From positions 901,900 through 965,899 of the forward strand of contig CAWIOS010000009.1 in NCBI GenBank assembly GCA_963837815.1: a stretch of 64,000 nucleotides of DNA. Reading direction: 5' to 3'. Source of the stretch: Fen-1273 sp963837815. GTDB taxonomy: Bacteria > Bacteroidota > Ignavibacteria > UBA10030 > UBA6906. Each line of letters opens with the position of its first letter. Position 1 is the first letter of the stretch. Below are positions 25,632 to 34,314 of the stretch, piece after piece. A program made the position numbers and the translations under genes. Under the pieces are notes generated by a model, which was not told where the DNA came from, made no database searches, and worked only from the letters and a program-made list of their open reading frames with translations.

Positions 25632-28136
25632 TTATTCCCACAGGATCGAGTACTTCCGGAGGTCCGCCGCCGCTGCGGAGTCGCCCGGGGCTGCGCGCAC
25701 GAGCCGGCGCAGGGCGGCGATTGCGGGGGCATGGCGCTCTTTCCTGACGTAAATGCCGGCAAGGAGGCGAAGTGCATCGGGGTTTTCCCCGTCCCGGAGC
25801 GCTTTCATCGCCTGGTCGATTCCCATCTCGTAGAGCCCCATCGATGCGAACTGCCGTCCGATGGCAATCTCCAGCCTCCCGTGCGTTTCCTCGGAAGGGA
25901 GCGAGTCGATGCATGCCATGATCAACCGGAGCGATCCTGTCAGGGGGTCCGTCGGCCGCGCGCGTTCGGCGAGCTTCACCCCCTCCCGGGCTCCCGCGGT
26001 GTCCCCCAGGGCGAGCGAGAACACCGCCCCGAACACCTCCCCGGAAAAACGCCCCGGGTCGAGCCTGAGCGACTCTCGGAGCATCGCGACCCCCTGCGTC
26101 CGGAATCCGAGTATCCAGTAGCTCAGCGCGGCCTCCTGGTATTTTGCGGCCTTCTCTTCGCCGGGGGGGTCCGCCGCGGCGTCCCGGAGGAGGGCGATGA
26201 TGTTCTCGTGGGCCTGTGCCTGGCTCAGGTATGCGGCTGACTGGGGAATCGTCCGGAAACGCGCAAAGAGCATACCCGCGGTGTCGATGTCCATTGCAAA
26301 TTCGCGCGCGATCGCTTCGTAGAACAGCGAAGGCGTCTCCGCCCCCGGGACCCGTTCCATCGCGCGGAATGTCGCAAGCGCCCGGCGTTCGCCACCGTAC
26401 GCGAGCGCATAGACTCCCTGGAGGAACGCCGCCTCGACGGGGCCGTACCCTCCCGCCGCGGCGACGAGTGACGGCTGGTGAATGTCCCCTTTCTCGCCGA
26501 CCCGGTAGACCCGCACGTCCCCGAACGAGAAGACCGGCGTAAACGTATGCCGGATGGAGAGCGCCATCTGGAATGCAAAATCGGGTATCTGGTGCGCCTG
26601 GAGTTCGCACACGAGATACCGTATCCCGTAATCCCGGATCCTGTTGTCGAACTCTTCCGTCGGAATGAGCGGGTTGAGCACGAGGAGCGGCCTCCCCTCC
26701 AGCCAGAGCGCGGCGGCCTTGATCTTTGAGCCGACCACGGTTCCGGCGGGGGATTCTTCCGCTATCCACGACGCCGCGCGGCGGGGGAGGAGCAGGAGTT
26801 CGTCCGGATACGGGTCGTTTCCGGCGTGGAGAGAGACGAACTCGTCCGGGTTGCTCCGGTATGCGAGGTTCGTCGCAATGACGTTCCGTATCCACACGAG
26901 GTTCGGCACGGCGAGGAGAAGGACGAGCGCGGGGAGCGCGACGGTCCACATGCGCCCGTTCGGTCTCCCCTTCAGTGTTCCAAAGGTCTCCGCAAGCCCC
27001 GCCGCTCCGCACCAGAGGAGGAGCAGGATGGCGGGAAAGAGGAAACGTATGTCCGACACGGGATACAGCGCGATGATTGCTCCGTATGCGGGGATGAGCG
27101 CCGCGAGGAATGGTCCGTGAACCGTGTCGCGGGCGATGCGGCGCACCCCGAGTGCGACTGGGATGCACGAGACGATCGCGAGCGGCCAGCGGGCAGCGAC
27201 GGTGAACGCCAGAACCGCGCGGAAGAGAGGGTCCGAGGAATCCGTTACGCTGTACGTCCAGCCTGCGTTGAACGGTGCCGTGAGCATCGAAAGGAGCGCT
27301 CCGCCGTAGAATGTCGCGCTCCGGGAGAGCCGCGCGCCGATCTCCGCAAGGGGGGAGGACGAGGACGCCGTGTAGACGTGGGAGAAGAAGAGCGATAGGT
27401 TCCTCAGTCCGGGATTCTCCGCGCGGGCGACAACGATCTCGTTTCTCACGTACCAGAGTCCGTACGCGAGCGACACGGTGACGAGGAGAAGGAGGAGTGT
27501 CCGCGTGCGGCCGCGGAGGAGGAGGAGAACTGCCGCAGCGAACACGAGCGCGATGCCGACTTCGCGGAGAAACACCGCCGCGGTGAGCGCCGCGATGAGG
27601 TACGGCGTGAGGCGCTCGTCCGCCTCGGGCCCGGAGAAAAGGCGGTCGAGGAGCAGCATCACGATCACGCAGCAGGCCGCGAACGGGATGTCCGAGAGCA
27701 CCTGCGTCGAATAGAGGACGAACAGGGGATTGACGGCAAGGAAGAGCGCCGCCCCGGTGGCCGCACCCGCGGAGACTTTCCGCGACAGGAACATCTGAAA
27801 CGCGGCGAGCGTCACGAAGCCTGCAAGCACCGTGACGATCTTTGCCGCCGGGATGCTCAGGGGGAACGCGAGCGCCGCCGGGGCCAGCAGCAGGGGATAG
27901 AGGGGAGCGTTGAACACGTACCGCTCGGGCTCCGGCCCCATGCCGTTCCTGAAACCCTCGAGGCGCGAAAGAGAGTGGGCCCAGCCGAGATAGTTCACAC
28001 TGTCCGGGCTATAGAGCATTGTCTCGTTAATGCAGAGGAGGCAGATGACGATGAAGACGATGCACGGGAGGGCGGGGAGAGCCCAGCGGAGGAGGGGAAG
28101 GGCCCGCTTGTGCGGGCCGCTGGAAGTGTCATCCAT
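25632..28136 (-). CDS. Polytopic membrane glycosyltransferase (GT39/ArnT-like) with C-terminal TPR region
   Basis: 834 residues. About a dozen hydrophobic helices fill residues ~15-410. The first periplasmic loop carries YSPDSVNYLGWA, where the Asp matches the catalytic acidic residue of GT-C enzymes. Such enzymes transfer a sugar from a polyprenyl-phosphate donor to lipid or protein on the periplasmic side. After a soluble domain (~430-580) the last ~250 residues are TPR-like (FYEAIAREFAMDIDTAGMLF; AAKYQEAALSYWILGFRTQG; LRLLAGIYVRKERHAPAIA). The donor and acceptor cannot be read from the sequence. It lies downstream of nrdJ but behind a strong terminator. Confidence 0.8.
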   Translation of the reverse strand: MDDTSSGPHKRALPLLRWALPALPCIVFIVICLLCINETMLYSPDSVNYLGWAHSLSRLEGFRNGMGPEPERYVFNAPLYPLLLAPAALAFPLSIPAAKIVTVLAGFVTLAAFQMFLSRKVSAGAATGAALFLAVNPLFVLYSTQVLSDIPFAACCVIVMLLLDRLFSGPEADERLTPYLIAALTAAVFLREVGIALVFAAAVLLLLRGRTRTLLLLLVTVSLAYGLWYVRNEIVVARAENPGLRNLSLFFSHVYTASSSSPLAEIGARLSRSATFYGGALLSMLTAPFNAGWTYSVTDSSDPLFRAVLAFTVAARWPLAIVSCIPVALGVRRIARDTVHGPFLAALIPAYGAIIALYPVSDIRFLFPAILLLLWCGAAGLAETFGTLKGRPNGRMWTVALPALVLLLAVPNLVWIRNVIATNLAYRSNPDEFVSLHAGNDPYPDELLLLPRRAASWIAEESPAGTVVGSKIKAAALWLEGRPLLVLNPLIPTEEFDNRIRDYGIRYLVCELQAHQIPDFAFQMALSIRHTFTPVFSFGDVRVYRVGEKGDIHQPSLVAAAGGYGPVEAAFLQGVYALAYGGERRALATFRAMERVPGAETPSLFYEAIAREFAMDIDTAGMLFARFRTIPQSAAYLSQAQAHENIIALLRDAAADPPGEEKAAKYQEAALSYWILGFRTQGVAMLRESLRLDPGRFSGEVFGAVFSLALGDTAGAREGVKLAERARPTDPLTGSLRLIMACIDSLPSEETHGRLEIAIGRQFASMGLYEMGIDQAMKALRDGENPDALRLLAGIYVRKERHAPAIAALRRLVRAAPGDSAAAADLRKYSILWE

Positions 28137-28149
28137 GTTGTGACGCCTG

Positions 28150-28180
28150 AAAAAAAATCCAGCCGCCTGCGCGGCTGGAT
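28150..28180 (-). terminator. Rho-independent terminator of nrdJ
   Basis: On the minus strand a perfect 10-bp stem ATCCAGCCGC/GCGGCTGGAT with a 4-base loop is followed directly by eight T (A-run 28150-28157 on the plus strand). This is the best terminator in the window. Confidence 0.9.
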
Positions 28181-28207
28181 GTCTGGTCTTGAACGGAACC
28201 CGTCAGA

Positions 28208-30568
28208 TCAGCATTTGCTCCAGCCGCAGTTATAGCAGACAACGCATCCGCTGACGTGCTCGACGTTCGTCCCGCACTCCGGGCACGTCGTCGAACTTCC
28301 CTGGGAGCTCTTTGCCGGCCCCTGGGTCGCGTGTGCGCTCTGCATCCCTGCCGCCGTTGCCGGGGATCTCTTCGCGGCGATGTGCTCGCGGTTCTCGATG
28401 TAGTGTTCGATCACCTTGCCGATTGCGTCCGGCGTGGAGAGGATCTGGCCTCCGTGCCCGTCCCAGACGGGGGAGGGTCCTGAGATTCCTTTGAGCTGCT
28501 TCACGATCTCGCGCGGCTCGATGCCGGAGCGGAGACCCAGCGAGATCAGCCTGCTGATTGCCTCGGACTGTGCGGCCGCGTTCCCGCCCGCCTTGCCGAT
28601 TGTCGTGAAGACCTCGCACAGGCCGGTCTCATCTTCGTTAATCGTCACGTAGAGGTACCCCTCGCCGGTTTTCATCCGTTCGGTCACCCCCACGGTCATC
28701 TGGGGGCGCTGCCGCGGCGAGCGGGCGTGCTTTTCGTCGGAACGGCCGGTTTTTTTCCCTTCCTGCTTTACAGCGAACTCTTCGGTTTGAAGAATCCCTT
28801 CCCTGCTCCCCTCCCTGTAGACCGTGATCCCCTTCAGCCCCGATTTGTACGCCGTCATGTAGATGTCCGCGACGGTCTCGACGCTCACGTTTTCCGCCAG
28901 GTTCACCGTCGACGAAATGCTGCTGTCGACGTATTTCTGGATCACCCCCTGCATCTTGACGCGGAAATACGGATCGATCTGATGGGCGGTGACGACGTGG
29001 GGGGGAAGTTCCTCATCGCTGCCGAACATCTGTTTGATGAGCGGATGATACACCTTGTATTCCGAGTACGTTTCGCCGTCGTGGTTCTTCACTTTCCGGC
29101 GGTAGCTCGTGCAGAATATCGGTTCGATCCCCGAGCTCGTCTGGGCGACGATCGATCCCGTCCCCACCGGGGGCATCGTGATGACGGTGCTATTCCGGAT
29201 TCCGTTCGCCCTGATGTTGTCCTGGATTTCCTGCGGGAGCCCCTGGACGAACTTGCTCCGGGAATACCCCTCCCAGGAGAAGAGGGGGAAGGGTCCTTTT
29301 TCGCGCGCCAGCTCGACGGATGTCGCGTACGACTCGTCCCGGATCGTGCGCATCATCTTCTCGGTCTCGTCGAGCGCTTCCTGCGTATCGTACTTGATCT
29401 TCATCATCACGAGCGCGTCCGCCAGCCCGGTGATGCCGAGCCCGATGCGCCGGTCCGAGGCCACCGCCTTCTTGATTTTGTCGAGCGCGTGGTTCTCCAT
29501 GTTGTAATCGATGATGTTGTCCATGAACCGGGTCGCCACCCGGGTCACTTCCGCAAGCTCCTTGTAGTCGAATTTTCCCTGGTCGTCGACGAATTTGCTC
29601 AGGTTGATGTTCCCCAGGTTGCACGCGGTGTAGGCGGCCAGGGGCTGCTCGCCGCACGGGTTCGTGCTGCTCAGGGGGTTGGCGTATTCGACGTTGTGGA
29701 AGTCCTTCATCGTGTCCCAGAAGATGATCCCGGGCTCGGCCGATGCGTGTGCGTTCTTGATGATCTTGAACCAGAGTTCCTTCGCCTTCACTTTCCTGTA
29801 GCCCTTCCCGTTCCAGCGGAGCTCGAAATCAAGGTCGTTCGTGACCGCGTTCATGAACTCGTGCGTGATGAGCACGCTGATGTTTGCGTGCTGCACCTTC
29901 ACGCGCCGCGGGTCGTTCTTGATCGTGATGAACCGCTCGATATCGGGGTGGTCGACGCGCATCGTCAGCATGAGCGCGCCGCGCCGGCCGGCCTGCGACA
30001 CCGTGTTCGTGCTCTCGCTGAAGAGATTCATGAACGCGGTTGCGCCGGGCGAGTGATCGATCGTGGCGTTGACGGCGGCCCCTTCGGGGCGCAGGACGGA
30101 GAGGTCGGTGCCGACGCCCCCGCCGGTCCGGTAGACCATTGCCGATTCGGTGATGCAGCGGTAAATTCCCTCGAGGCTGTCCTCTTCGATGGGAATCACG
30201 TAGCAGTTGGAGAGCGTCGGCCTGCGCCGCGCATCGACGCGCCCCGCCCCGTGCATGACGCGTCCCCCGGGGACGAAACGGAAATCGAAGAGGAGCTCGA
30301 GGAACCGGTTGTACCAGTATTCCTGGTCCTTCTCGACGGAGGCGAGGGCCCTGGCAATCCGGTCCCACATGTGCATCGGTCCCTTCTCGCTGTGCGAGAG
30401 ATATTTCGACCGGAGCACATCCGCGGCAAGATCGTTGTCCTTATAATAGTCGTGGCAATCGAGGGCGAGATCCATGATCGTCTCGTTCATCGCCTTCGAT
30501 CCCTTGACCGCTCGTGCCGCATTTCTGGTGTCCACGGAGGGAACAGGGGGAGTCTCCTTGTGGGCCAT
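28208..30568 (-). CDS. nrdJ: Adenosylcobalamin-dependent (class II) ribonucleotide reductase
   Basis: 786 residues from ATG 30568. It reduces ribonucleotides using a B12-derived thiyl radical and works with or without oxygen. Key elements: LSNCYVIPI with redox Cys122, TGGGVGTDLSVLRP, LSSTNPCGEQPL with the active-site radical Cys ~305, IGLGITGLAD, and PPVGTGSIVAQTSSGIEP. A lysine-rich linker leads to a C-terminal domain with LISLGLRSG and a zinc ribbon CPECGTNV..CVVCYNCGWSKC, which holds the shuttle cysteines. A ~220-base leader with a possible attenuator precedes it. Confidence 0.94.
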   Translation of the reverse strand: MAHKETPPVPSVDTRNAARAVKGSKAMNETIMDLALDCHDYYKDNDLAADVLRSKYLSHSEKGPMHMWDRIARALASVEKDQEYWYNRFLELLFDFRFVPGGRVMHGAGRVDARRRPTLSNCYVIPIEEDSLEGIYRCITESAMVYRTGGGVGTDLSVLRPEGAAVNATIDHSPGATAFMNLFSESTNTVSQAGRRGALMLTMRVDHPDIERFITIKNDPRRVKVQHANISVLITHEFMNAVTNDLDFELRWNGKGYRKVKAKELWFKIIKNAHASAEPGIIFWDTMKDFHNVEYANPLSSTNPCGEQPLAAYTACNLGNINLSKFVDDQGKFDYKELAEVTRVATRFMDNIIDYNMENHALDKIKKAVASDRRIGLGITGLADALVMMKIKYDTQEALDETEKMMRTIRDESYATSVELAREKGPFPLFSWEGYSRSKFVQGLPQEIQDNIRANGIRNSTVITMPPVGTGSIVAQTSSGIEPIFCTSYRRKVKNHDGETYSEYKVYHPLIKQMFGSDEELPPHVVTAHQIDPYFRVKMQGVIQKYVDSSISSTVNLAENVSVETVADIYMTAYKSGLKGITVYREGSREGILQTEEFAVKQEGKKTGRSDEKHARSPRQRPQMTVGVTERMKTGEGYLYVTINEDETGLCEVFTTIGKAGGNAAAQSEAISRLISLGLRSGIEPREIVKQLKGISGPSPVWDGHGGQILSTPDAIGKVIEHYIENREHIAAKRSPATAAGMQSAHATQGPAKSSQGSSTTCPECGTNVEHVSGCVVCYNCGWSKC

Positions 30569-30789
30569 TGGGCTTGTCCTCGCTTTAGAAAAAACACAGT
30601 AAAAACCATCCCCCCCCGGTTCAGTAATCCACGCATGGAACGGGGTGAGGGGACAGACTTATGGTGTACTGCAGGGCATCAGATTCTCGTTGCTCTTCAG
30701 GGAGACCGTTGTGGCTCGCCGCATCCGCATGACCCTTTGTTTGTGACGCCGAATCGTGCTGTTTGACCAGCCGGAAGGTAGGGGCAACG
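30569..30789 (-). promoter_or_regulatory. Long nrdJ 5' leader with candidate attenuator
   Basis: From the predicted start near 30789 to the nrdJ ATG the leader is ~220 bases with no convincing ORF. Near its 3' end, CCCCGTTC (minus strand, 30645-30638) can pair with GAACCGGGG (30622-30614) with one bulge, and a run of five T follows at 30605-30601. This resembles an intrinsic terminator ahead of the gene. I did not find the cobalamin riboswitch B12-box, so the ligand, if any, is unknown. Confidence 0.45.
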
Positions 30790-30795
30790 GCGGAA

Positions 30796-30824
30796 AATAT
30801 AATACGTTGACGGAGTGAAGTCAA
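30796..30824 (-). promoter_or_regulatory. Promoter of nrdJ
   Basis: Minus strand TTGACT (30824-30819), 17-base spacer, TATATT (30801-30796). It overlaps the divergent promoter for the acyl-CoA synthetase. Confidence 0.65.
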
Positions 30825-30835
30825 GTTAATATTTT
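30807..30835 (+). promoter_or_regulatory. Promoter of the acyl-CoA synthetase gene
   Basis: TTGACG (30807-30812), 17-base spacer, TATTTT (30830-30835). It shares about 18 bases with the nrdJ promoter on the other strand. The remaining ~190 bases to ATG 31031 show no other clear element. Confidence 0.55.
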
Positions 30836-31030
30836 CCGGGGTGGCCCTTTGTGCTCTGTGACAACAACTTAGGGGGCGGACTATTTTTCCCCGCGCGGGA
30901 GAGTGACAGCGGCACACACATTGTTCACCGATTTTGTCCGCGGGCCTTGCTTTTCATTCAACGCAATCTTATTTTTTCCGTGTCTTTTTCCCTCCAGCCT
31001 TCAGCACTGCCACCAGAGGTGCCCGAGATC

Positions 31031-32851
31031 ATGTCTGCCGCCGTTGAATTTGGCACAATCCCCGAAATGTTCGACAGGTTGACGTCCCGCTTCGCCGGCG
31101 CGCGCAAGCCCGCGCTCATGGTCAAGTCGGACGGCTCCTATAAAGGCATCCCGTACACGGAGTTGCGCCGCCAGGTCGGGCTCTTCGCATCCGGACTGGC
31201 CTCCATGGGACTCAAGCCGGGGGAGAGGATCTGCATCATTTCGGAAAACAGGCCTGAGTGGGTCGTCGCCGACCAGGCGATCGCCCTCCTCGGCGCGGTG
31301 AGCGTCCCGGTGTATCCCACGATGACGGCAAAGCAGATCGAGTACATATTCAACGACGCCGCGGTGAGGTTTGCCGTTGTCTCCAACCAGTTTCAGCTCA
31401 ACAAAGTTTCAAGAATCAGTCAAAACGTCCCCACGCTCGAGAAGACCGTCGTCATGGGGGAGAAGGGCCCCCTCCCGCCCTGCTCCGGGACGATCGCGTA
31501 TTCCGCTGTTATGGGCGCCGGGGAGGAATTCGAAAGGGAGAATCCCGGGTTTCTCCGTGCTTCGCTTGCCATGGTGAAGCCGGACGACCTCCTGACGATC
31601 ATTTACACGTCCGGAACCACGGGGAACCCCAAGGGGGTCATGCTCACGCATGACAACCTCTGCAGCAACATACGGAGCGCCGCCGAAGCGATCCCGTTCG
31701 GGACGACGGACGTTCTTCTTTCGTTCCTGCCGCTCAGCCATTCGTTCGAGCGGATGGCGGGATATTACACGGGACTGGCCTGCGGCGCCACGGTGGCGTT
31801 CGCGGAGAGCGTCGAGACTGTGCGCGAGAACATGCTGGAGGTGAGGCCGACGATCGTGACGACCGTCCCCCGGCTGTTCGAGCGGATTCAGAGCCGGATC
31901 ATCAAGCAGGTCGACGGCGGTTCCCCCCTTCGTCGGAATCTGTTCTACTGGGCGATCGGGGTCGGGCGGGAGTTTGCAGCGTGCGCGAGGGAGGGAAAGG
32001 TCCCCGCGTTCCTCCGCATCAGGCATCTTCTCGCAGACCGTCTTGTGTTCGAGAAGGTCAGGAGCAGAACCGGAGGGCGGATGCGCTTCTTCTGCTCGGG
32101 GGGCGCTGCCCTCGGGAGGGAGTTCGGCGAGTTCTTTGAAGCGATAGGTCTGACGATCATCGAGGGGTACGGTCTGACAGAGAGTTCGCCGGTGATTTCC
32201 GTCAACCGGCTCGACAGCTACAGGTTCGGGACCGTCGGCCGCCCCATCCCGGGGGTCGAAGTGACGATCGCCCCCGACGGCGAGATACTGGCGCGCGGGC
32301 CGAACATCATGAAGGGGTACTGGAACAACCCCGAGGCGACGAAAGACGCGGTCGACGCCGAAGGCTGGCTCCACACGGGCGACATCGGCATGATCGACGC
32401 GGAGGGGTTCATTCGTATCACCGACAGGAAGAAGCACATGTTCGTCAGCTCGGGGGGGAAGAACATCGCCCCGCAGCCCATCGAGAACCTCTTCCTCTCG
32501 AACAAGTATATCGAGCAGTTCATGCTCATCGGGGACCGGAGGATGTTCCTGACGGCGCTCATCGTGCCGGATTTCGACGCGCTCAAGGAATATGCCGATT
32601 CCCGGGGGATTGCCTACGCGACAAATACGGACCTTGCCTCGCACCCGACGATCTACGAGCTGATGCAGTCGAACATCCATCAGATTCAGAAAGACCTCGC
32701 CAATTACGAGCGGGTGAGGAAGTTCACGCTTCTCGACAGGGAGTTCAGCGTGGAAGAAGGTGAGCTCACCCCGACGCAGAAAGTCCGGCGCAGGGTCATT
32801 GAAGAACGCTATGCCCCGCTCATCGAAGGGATGTACGAAGGGATCAACTGA
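31031..32851 (+). CDS. Long-chain acyl-CoA synthetase (AMP-forming)
   Basis: 606 residues from ATG 31031 with AGAGGTG upstream; the frame is open to 30851 but lacks a better start. It activates fatty acids to acyl-CoA via acyl-AMP. Signatures: TIIYTSGTTGNPKGVMLTHDN (P-loop), SFLPLSHSFERMAGYY, FCSGGAALGREFGEFFEAIG, IIEGYGLTESSPV, and WLHTGDIGMIDAEGFIRITD then RKKHMFVSSGGKNIAPQPIE with the catalytic Lys region. The layout matches the FAA1/FadD15-like subgroup. Cytosolic or membrane-peripheral. Confidence 0.92.
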   Translation: MSAAVEFGTIPEMFDRLTSRFAGARKPALMVKSDGSYKGIPYTELRRQVGLFASGLASMGLKPGERICIISENRPEWVVADQAIALLGAVSVPVYPTMTAKQIEYIFNDAAVRFAVVSNQFQLNKVSRISQNVPTLEKTVVMGEKGPLPPCSGTIAYSAVMGAGEEFERENPGFLRASLAMVKPDDLLTIIYTSGTTGNPKGVMLTHDNLCSNIRSAAEAIPFGTTDVLLSFLPLSHSFERMAGYYTGLACGATVAFAESVETVRENMLEVRPTIVTTVPRLFERIQSRIIKQVDGGSPLRRNLFYWAIGVGREFAACAREGKVPAFLRIRHLLADRLVFEKVRSRTGGRMRFFCSGGAALGREFGEFFEAIGLTIIEGYGLTESSPVISVNRLDSYRFGTVGRPIPGVEVTIAPDGEILARGPNIMKGYWNNPEATKDAVDAEGWLHTGDIGMIDAEGFIRITDRKKHMFVSSGGKNIAPQPIENLFLSNKYIEQFMLIGDRRMFLTALIVPDFDALKEYADSRGIAYATNTDLASHPTIYELMQSNIHQIQKDLANYERVRKFTLLDREFSVEEGELTPTQKVRRRVIEERYAPLIEGMYEGIN

Positions 32852-32860
32852 ACCTCTTCG

Positions 32861-32889
32861 TTGACATTCACCCCGTTTTTGAGTAGATT
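32861..32889 (+). promoter_or_regulatory. Promoter of the nuo operon
   Basis: TTGACA (32861-32866), 17-base spacer, TAGATT (32884-32889), 56 bases before the nuoA ATG. Confidence 0.65.
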
Positions 32890-32945
32890 TCGCCCATTCA
32901 GACGCAACTTTCCCTCTCACCCCGGTGTTGTGAAAGTGTGACCCC

Positions 32946-33299
32946 ATGGTGCAATACATTCCTATTGCCATAATGCTCGGCCTGGGCGTGCTGGCGGGTC
33001 TGGTGTTTACGAACATCAACCGCCTGATCGGTCCGAAGCATCCCACCGAGGAGAAACTCTCGACGTACGAAAGCGGGATGGAGCCCGTGAAGAGCGCGCG
33101 CGAGCGCTTTTCGGTGAAGTTCTATCTCGTGGCGATGCTGTTTATCGTGTTTGACATCGAGACTGTTTTCATGTACCCGTGGGCGGTGACGTTCCGTTCG
33201 CTCGGGGTCCCGGGGTTCACGGAGATGATGGCGTTCATCGGCATTCTTCTCGTGGGGTTCGTGTATATCGTGAAGAAGGGAGCATTGCAGTGGCACTAG
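32946..33299 (+). CDS. nuoA: NADH-quinone oxidoreductase subunit A
   Basis: 117 residues, three membrane helices (IPIAIMLGLGVLAGLVF; FYLVAMLFIVFDIETVFMYPWA; MAFIGILLVGFVYIV). The loop YESGMEPVKSARERFSVKFY and the FDIE motif in helix 2 are diagnostic. NuoA sits at the junction of the membrane arm and quinone site of complex I. It is the first gene of the nuoABCDEF cluster and overlaps nuoB. Confidence 0.95.
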   Translation: MVQYIPIAIMLGLGVLAGLVFTNINRLIGPKHPTEEKLSTYESGMEPVKSARERFSVKFYLVAMLFIVFDIETVFMYPWAVTFRSLGVPGFTEMMAFIGILLVGFVYIVKKGALQWH

Positions 33300-33832
33300 A
33301 AGGCCTGACGAACGAAGGCTTCATCACGTCGCGCCTCGACGACATGATCAACTGGGCGCGGAAGAATTCCCTCTGGCCGATGCCGATGGGAATTTCCTGC
33401 TGTGCCATCGAGATGATGGCAACCGCGTCGCCGCGGTTCGACATCTCGCGGTTCGGTTCCGAAGTCATGCGCTTCACGCCGCGCCAGTGCGACGTCATGA
33501 TCGTTGCGGGGACGGTGACGTACAAAATGGCGAAGGTCGTCCGGAAGATCTACGACCAGATGCCCGATCCGAAATGGGTGATCTCCATGGGCGCCTGCGC
33601 CTCCTCCGGGGGGATGTTCCGATCCTATTCCGTGGTGCAGGGAATCGACCAGTTCATGCCGGTCGACGTGTACGTTGCCGGATGCCCTCCCCGGCCTGAG
33701 GCGCTCCTCCACGGGCTGATGGAACTCCAGAAAAAGATCGCCGGGGACACGACGATCGGCAGCTACATGCGCGGGGACAAAATCGTCATCCCCGCCGATG
33801 CGGCGGCCGTGACGGCGGGAGCGTCCGGATGA
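33290..33832 (+). CDS. nuoB: NADH-quinone oxidoreductase subunit B
   Basis: 180 residues from GTG 33290, which overlaps the nuoA stop by 10 bases and has GAAGGGAG upstream. It holds [4Fe-4S] cluster N2, the last electron carrier before quinone: GISCCAIEMM, WVISMGACASSGGMF and VAGCPPRPEALL supply the four cysteines (tandem CC, then two single). Translational coupling to nuoA is likely. Length is normal. Confidence 0.94.
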   Translation: MALEGLTNEGFITSRLDDMINWARKNSLWPMPMGISCCAIEMMATASPRFDISRFGSEVMRFTPRQCDVMIVAGTVTYKMAKVVRKIYDQMPDPKWVISMGACASSGGMFRSYSVVQGIDQFMPVDVYVAGCPPRPEALLHGLMELQKKIAGDTTIGSYMRGDKIVIPADAAAVTAGASG

Positions 33833-34311
33833 AAAAGAACGTTGCGGAGAAGCTGGAGCAGCATCTCCCCGGAAGCGTGCGGGGTGTGGCGGAATTCAGG
33901 GGGGACGTGACGGTGACGGTCCGGCGCGAGCAGATTGCCCGCGCATGTGCGATACTGAGGGACGACCCGGACCTCGCGTTTGACATGGTGATCGACGTTC
34001 TCGGCGTTGACAGGGCCCGGCCGGAGGAACGTTTCGAAGTCGTGTACAACCTCTACTCGCTCCGGAACAGGGAGTACGTCCGCCTCAAGGTGCTTGTGGA
34101 CGAGCAGGACCTCACGGTGCCGACCGTGACGGGGGTCTGGCCCGGCGCGAACTGGCACGAGAGGGAGACGTACGACATGTTCGGGATCGTGTTCTCAGGG
34201 CACCCCGACCTCCGCCGCATGTACATGCCGGAGGAATTCGAATATTTCCCGCTCCGGAAGGATTTCCCGACGATGGGGATACCGGACTCACTTCCGCTCC
34301 CCCGGAGATAG
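33829..34311 (+). CDS. nuoC: NADH-quinone oxidoreductase subunit C
   Basis: 160 residues; ATG overlaps the nuoB TGA (ATGA). The 30-kDa subunit signature is present: GVWPGANWHERETYDMFGI, then GHPDLRRMYMPEEFEYFPL and RKDFP. It is a peripheral-arm subunit near the quinone module and is separate from NuoD here, unlike the fused NuoCD of enterobacteria. Confidence 0.94.
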   Translation: MKKNVAEKLEQHLPGSVRGVAEFRGDVTVTVRREQIARACAILRDDPDLAFDMVIDVLGVDRARPEERFEVVYNLYSLRNREYVRLKVLVDEQDLTVPTVTGVWPGANWHERETYDMFGIVFSGHPDLRRMYMPEEFEYFPLRKDFPTMGIPDSLPLPRR

Positions 34312-34314
34312 CGC

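Noticed and set aside
30569..30789. Cobalamin riboswitch before nrdJ
   Set aside because: I looked for the B12-box and the GCCACTG core and did not find them; only a generic attenuator-like hairpin remains, reported as such.
30621..30917. 98-codon minus-strand frame upstream of nrdJ
   Set aside because: It spans both predicted promoters and the leader hairpin, has no ribosome site and no recognisable motif.
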